DNA of 64,000 nt, taken from Pelagisphaera sp964404745. Its GTDB lineage: Bacteria; Verrucomicrobiota; Verrucomicrobiia; Opitutales; Opitutaceae. Positions within the stretch are counted from its first letter, which is position 1. Every line of letters starts with the position of its first letter. This document shows, piece after piece, positions 60,723 through 64,000 of this stretch. The notes beneath the pieces were generated by a model. The model ran no database searches. It saw only the letters and a program-made list of their open reading frames with translations, and had not been told where the DNA came from. Where the stretch lies: NCBI GenBank assembly GCA_964404745.1, contig CAYOLG010000006.1:82692-146691 (forward strand), written 5' to 3'. The translations under genes were made by a program, and so were the position numbers.

Positions 60723-63700
60723 TTAGAAATCCCGTGTCACCGTGAATCGATAAGCCCGTGGAGTGGGAAGATCGAAGCGAGCGTACGCCGGGCCGCGTCC
60801 ACCAGGAACCTGCCAAAAGGGATCGCCATCGATGGCCAAGCGGCTAGGAAGGATGTCGCGGTTGTCCAAGGCATTGATAACGTTCAACTGAAAAGTCCAG
60901 CGACCCTCGCCCAAGAAATTGCCTTTCATTTTGTAGCTCACCATGAGGTCGGTATTTACTTCAGGCTCGCCCTCAAACTCGACCCCATTCTCTTCGCCGA
61001 TGATATTGGCGTCCGTCCAGCGGAATCCGCCCCCTACGGACAAGCCCTTCCAACGGCCTTCGTTGAAGTCATAAGCAGTAAACACGTTGAAGCGGTAAGG
61101 GCGTAGGCCCCAGCGTTTTTGCAGGATCTCCCGTTGTTCGTTGATATCGTCGACCATATTGTAAAGCGACCGCGAAATCCCTGTATTATCGAGGGTGTAG
61201 TCACCTGGTAGTTCGTTTTCTAAAGCCAAGTATTTCGAAATGACACCGTCCGGCTCGTAGGCCGAGCGATCGATCGTGTATCCCTGGATGAAGCTACCCG
61301 GATCGGAAGGGTCTTCGACCTCATTGGCCTCCTTCGCCCCTTGCACGACGAGACCATTGCCGTCTTCCTTCAATCCAAAGAAATCTACAGCTTTGCTAAA
61401 CATGTTGGATACAATGCGGTCGGTATGAGCAGCATTGAGCACCACGCGCCAGTTTTCAGTCACGTTGGCGGTTAAGCGCAGCTCGTATCCACTCGAGACA
61501 TTGTCACGGAAAAGACCATTGACCTCGGGTCGTAGCTCTTGGCGGCGGCTCAGCAGGTTGTCCAGGGCGGCCTGGTTGCCAGTTCCCGGGATCACGCCCC
61601 CATCACCGTCAGGAATGGGGGAAAAAGCGTCTTCGTAAGCAGCATAGATGGCCTCCATGGGACCGGAGGCTTGGGAGCCTCCGACCACTTCCTCGATAGC
61701 GTCCGTCTCGTAGTAAACCAAGCGGCCATTAATGCGATTGTTGAACAAGTTGAAGTCGATTCCATAGTCGACCCCTTCACCCTTGCTGGGGGGCGAAGTA
61801 GCGCCATCGGGAAAAACCGTTCGACGGAAATCGGGAACGCCTATGTTGTTGGCTGCGTTAGCTACTAGAGATAAATTCTCGTTCAAGTGATAAACGCCTC
61901 CAATCGTTCGGACCGTCCCCTCAAATGAGGTTTGGGGAGCGGCTGGACTAACTCCTTGCGACGAAGGCGTATTAGGCGTAATCGACAGGTCAGGCACCCA
62001 CCCAATCATCGGATCGATTCGGTGGCCTGCCCGGTCAATGGTGACCTCGTCCTTGCGATACCCGAGGGTGACAACGAACCGATTGTTGAGGAAATGGCTC
62101 TGGGAAACGGCCATGTAGGAATCGGTCACCTGGTCGATCAAGTAGTTGATATTGCCTGGATTGGCCTCTGCCCAGACTAATGGGTAGGCTTGTGGCGTGC
62201 CTGGCGACCATCGGTCGGTATAGATGACCTCTGGCAAGCTACGCCAGCTACCGGCCTTCCAAGTCGAACGATCATCGACGTCGAAGTAATTGCGGATTGT
62301 CACTCGATTGTCGGCATGCAGGAAGTTGACCGCTTCATGCACGAACCCGTTCAAATCCGTGAAGTTGCCGCGCTGTGCGGGATTGCCACCTAGAGCCAGC
62401 CAGGTGTTGCCGCGCAACTGCTCCTCATCTACTTTGGAACCCGCTACGGCAATGCGATGATTGCCCAAACGCTCCGTATCCAAATTGTACGAGCTAGACA
62501 CCCTGATCTCATCGTAACGGGAAAGGTTTTTGTCGCGGCGATAGTCGCCGTCGAAGTAGAACTGGCCGGCGTACGGGTTCGCTGGGCCATTGATACCTTG
62601 AATCGTATTCGGGTCGGCCCGGAACTCAGGACGAGTTCCCTGTAATTGGGGCACGTCGATATCCGCTCGCTGGTGACCCGCTTGTATGTTCAAAAACCAA
62701 TTGTTGGTTAGCTGAATGTCGGCGAAAAGGGAATGCAGGCTCAAGTCAGTTTCCCGGTAAAAGTCCGGACCGCCGGGATTCATGAAATAGGGCAGAAAGT
62801 CGGGATCGTTGATACGGTGGGCCCGATCGCCAAGACCGGGTGAGCCGTCCGGATGGCGCACGCGCTCATCGTCGTAGCCGCCCGTAACGAAGGTGCCTGC
62901 CGCATTGAAGAACGTGCCATCGTTCTCGATGAAGGTGAAACGGTTGGCGCCATTGGCAGCCCCAAGAGGATTGTTGTTGTTGATACGGGCATTGCCGTCC
63001 CGGTTAACGACGCCCACCGCCCGCATGGCATTGTTCGGATTTCCGCCGGTAGGCTTGAATAGCACTTCATCGAGCCCGAGAGCGAGCATGTTGTCGTACC
63101 AGGGAAGAACTTGGTCGGTCACGGTGCTAGGCTGCAACGAGGTTCTGTGCTCGAAGCCATCCTCGTAGTTGGCTCTTAGCGTAATTTTGTCATTAACCTT
63201 CCAAGTGAGTGCGGTAAAGATACGCTCTTTGTCCTGGCTAACCCAATCGCGAAAGTGCCCGTTTTCCTGGTACACTCCGGCTACCGTGAAGCCTAGCTTA
63301 TCTTCCAAAAGGACGCGATTCATGCGAAACTCCGCCCGCTTGCGTTCGCTGGTTCCAAAGGAGAGTTTGATGCGACCGCTATCTCGCTGGGTGTTGGCTA
63401 CGATGGAAGTCTGATTGATCAATCCTCCCGCCTGGCTAACTCCGAATAGCACCCCGTTGGGGCCACGAGAGTCGTCGTAGCGTCCCACTTTGTAGGAATC
63501 GTCGGGCACGATGGATTTGAAGTAGTCGATCGCCCGAGTAGACTCGACGCCGCGCGTGCGGATGCGTTGAGTAACCGCGGTGGCGTTGGTGAACACATTG
63601 AAATTGCCGCCGGCTCCATCCTGGTCGTTGGTGTCGAGAACCGTATTCAGCGAGTACTGAATGAGCTCATCGATTTCAGTGAGACCGGTATCTTGAACGA

Positions 63701-63923
63701 ACTGCTCGGTCCAAACAGATACCGACGCGGAAACGTCACGCAGGCTGGAGTTAAAACGGGTTCCCGACAGGGTGTTGGTAGCTCGATATCCAGTGTCGCT
63801 GGATGAATCGACCGAAAAAGGGCTCAGTTCCACTACGTCCTCAGGAACGTCTTGAGCCGCGCCGAATGACGCGAAAAGCCATTGCATCATAGCAATAGCA
63901 ACCAAGGGGATGGTTCTATTCAT
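60723..63923 (-). CDS. TonB-dependent outer-membrane receptor (Opitutae SusC-like type)
   Basis: 1066 residues, signal (IPLVAIAMMQWLFASFGAAQ). The mature N-terminus VVELSPFSVDSSSDTGYRA is the leader typical of the expanded receptor family of Opitutae. Plug domain follows (SLRDVSASVSVWTEQFVQDT, GLTEIDELIQYSLN, RTRGVESTRAIDYFKSIVPD, GRYDDSRGPNGVLFG with the conserved RGPNGVLFG of the plug), then a long beta-barrel ending ARFDLPTPRAYRFTVTRDF, a good C-terminal aromatic signal for outer-membrane assembly. It likely imports sulfated oligosaccharides. TonB and ExbB are not here, though an ExbD pair is at 38.1-39.0 kb. Its start is 77 bp from the window edge, with no visible upstream gene. Confidence 0.94.
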   Translation of the reverse strand: MNRTIPLVAIAMMQWLFASFGAAQDVPEDVVELSPFSVDSSSDTGYRATNTLSGTRFNSSLRDVSASVSVWTEQFVQDTGLTEIDELIQYSLNTVLDTNDQDGAGGNFNVFTNATAVTQRIRTRGVESTRAIDYFKSIVPDDSYKVGRYDDSRGPNGVLFGVSQAGGLINQTSIVANTQRDSGRIKLSFGTSERKRAEFRMNRVLLEDKLGFTVAGVYQENGHFRDWVSQDKERIFTALTWKVNDKITLRANYEDGFEHRTSLQPSTVTDQVLPWYDNMLALGLDEVLFKPTGGNPNNAMRAVGVVNRDGNARINNNNPLGAANGANRFTFIENDGTFFNAAGTFVTGGYDDERVRHPDGSPGLGDRAHRINDPDFLPYFMNPGGPDFYRETDLSLHSLFADIQLTNNWFLNIQAGHQRADIDVPQLQGTRPEFRADPNTIQGINGPANPYAGQFYFDGDYRRDKNLSRYDEIRVSSSYNLDTERLGNHRIAVAGSKVDEEQLRGNTWLALGGNPAQRGNFTDLNGFVHEAVNFLHADNRVTIRNYFDVDDRSTWKAGSWRSLPEVIYTDRWSPGTPQAYPLVWAEANPGNINYLIDQVTDSYMAVSQSHFLNNRFVVTLGYRKDEVTIDRAGHRIDPMIGWVPDLSITPNTPSSQGVSPAAPQTSFEGTVRTIGGVYHLNENLSLVANAANNIGVPDFRRTVFPDGATSPPSKGEGVDYGIDFNLFNNRINGRLVYYETDAIEEVVGGSQASGPMEAIYAAYEDAFSPIPDGDGGVIPGTGNQAALDNLLSRRQELRPEVNGLFRDNVSSGYELRLTANVTENWRVVLNAAHTDRIVSNMFSKAVDFFGLKEDGNGLVVQGAKEANEVEDPSDPGSFIQGYTIDRSAYEPDGVISKYLALENELPGDYTLDNTGISRSLYNMVDDINEQREILQKRWGLRPYRFNVFTAYDFNEGRWKGLSVGGGFRWTDANIIGEENGVEFEGEPEVNTDLMVSYKMKGNFLGEGRWTFQLNVINALDNRDILPSRLAIDGDPFWQVPGGRGPAYARFDLPTPRAYRFTVTRDF

Positions 63924-64000
63924 AGGTGTACTAGGGTTAGGACAGTTTGTAGGTAAAAACCCGAAACGCGCCTGAGATGAGAGTATCGTAGGAACGCAGC
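63924..64000. promoter_or_regulatory. Upstream leader of the TonB receptor gene
   Basis: 77 bp before the receptor start on the minus strand. The sequence just before the ATG has no strong Shine-Dalgarno site. No hairpin or operator recognised. Confidence 0.25.

Overview
The window looks like a chromosomal segment of a member of Verrucomicrobiota, most likely class Opitutae (Opitutales/Puniceicoccales-like). Base composition is moderate, a little over 50% GC by eye. The argument rests on gene content: a TonB-dependent receptor whose mature N-terminus carries the VVELSPFSV-type leader I associate with Opitutae; Planctomycetes-Verrucomicrobia (PVC) cytochrome families (a DUF1592-type and a HEAT-repeat type), DUF1552 and FG-GAP proteins; several formylglycine sulfatases; a fused SecDF; and a type II (eukaryote-like) glutamine synthetase. 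No species call is possible without searches. No rRNA, tRNA, CRISPR array, integrase or transposase gene was seen.

Layout. 0.2-4.7 kb: plus-strand housekeeping genes (queA, a TPR protein, accA, ilvB). 4.7-6.4 kb: one long, badly decayed gene. 6.4-10.6 kb: a tiny protein kinase overlapping a PP2C phosphatase, type II glutamine synthetase, a broken glutaredoxin and an ammonium transporter. 10.8-13.5 kb: an oxidoreductase and a gene-poor stretch with doubtful small ORFs. 13.6-23.6 kb: pyrE, then a minus-strand block yajC-secDF-recJ-lipoprotein-oxidoreductase, then a DCC protein, enolase and a HAD hydrolase. 23.9-30.6 kb: gluconate-type permease, TIM-barrel protein, SGNH hydrolase, sulfatase and ceramidase-like hydrolase. 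31.1-40 kb: secreted EEP-family hydrolase, glgP, mutL, argH, and a rhodanese-SDR-ExbD-ExbD operon. 40-64 kb: almost entirely minus-strand secreted or oxidative proteins: PIG-L deacetylase, PQQ/haem dehydrogenase, 3-hydroxyisobutyrate dehydrogenase-like enzyme, FG-GAP protein, DUF1592 and DUF1552 proteins, sulfatase, secreted agmatine deiminase-type enzyme, HEAT/cytochrome protein, GDSL hydrolase, sulfatase and TonB-dependent receptor.

How it works together (inference). The right two thirds fit a marine-type polymer scavenger: a receptor imports sulfated oligomers, sulfatases and SGNH/GDSL and ceramidase-like hydrolases remove decorations, and periplasmic PQQ and haem proteins oxidise products. 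The left third is central metabolism and nitrogen assimilation. Intergenic spaces are rich in palindromic repeats of several families, one of which seems to supply the stop codon of the agmatine deiminase gene. Three genes are clearly broken (4.75-6.4 kb, 8.99-9.27 kb and 50.4-50.8 kb).
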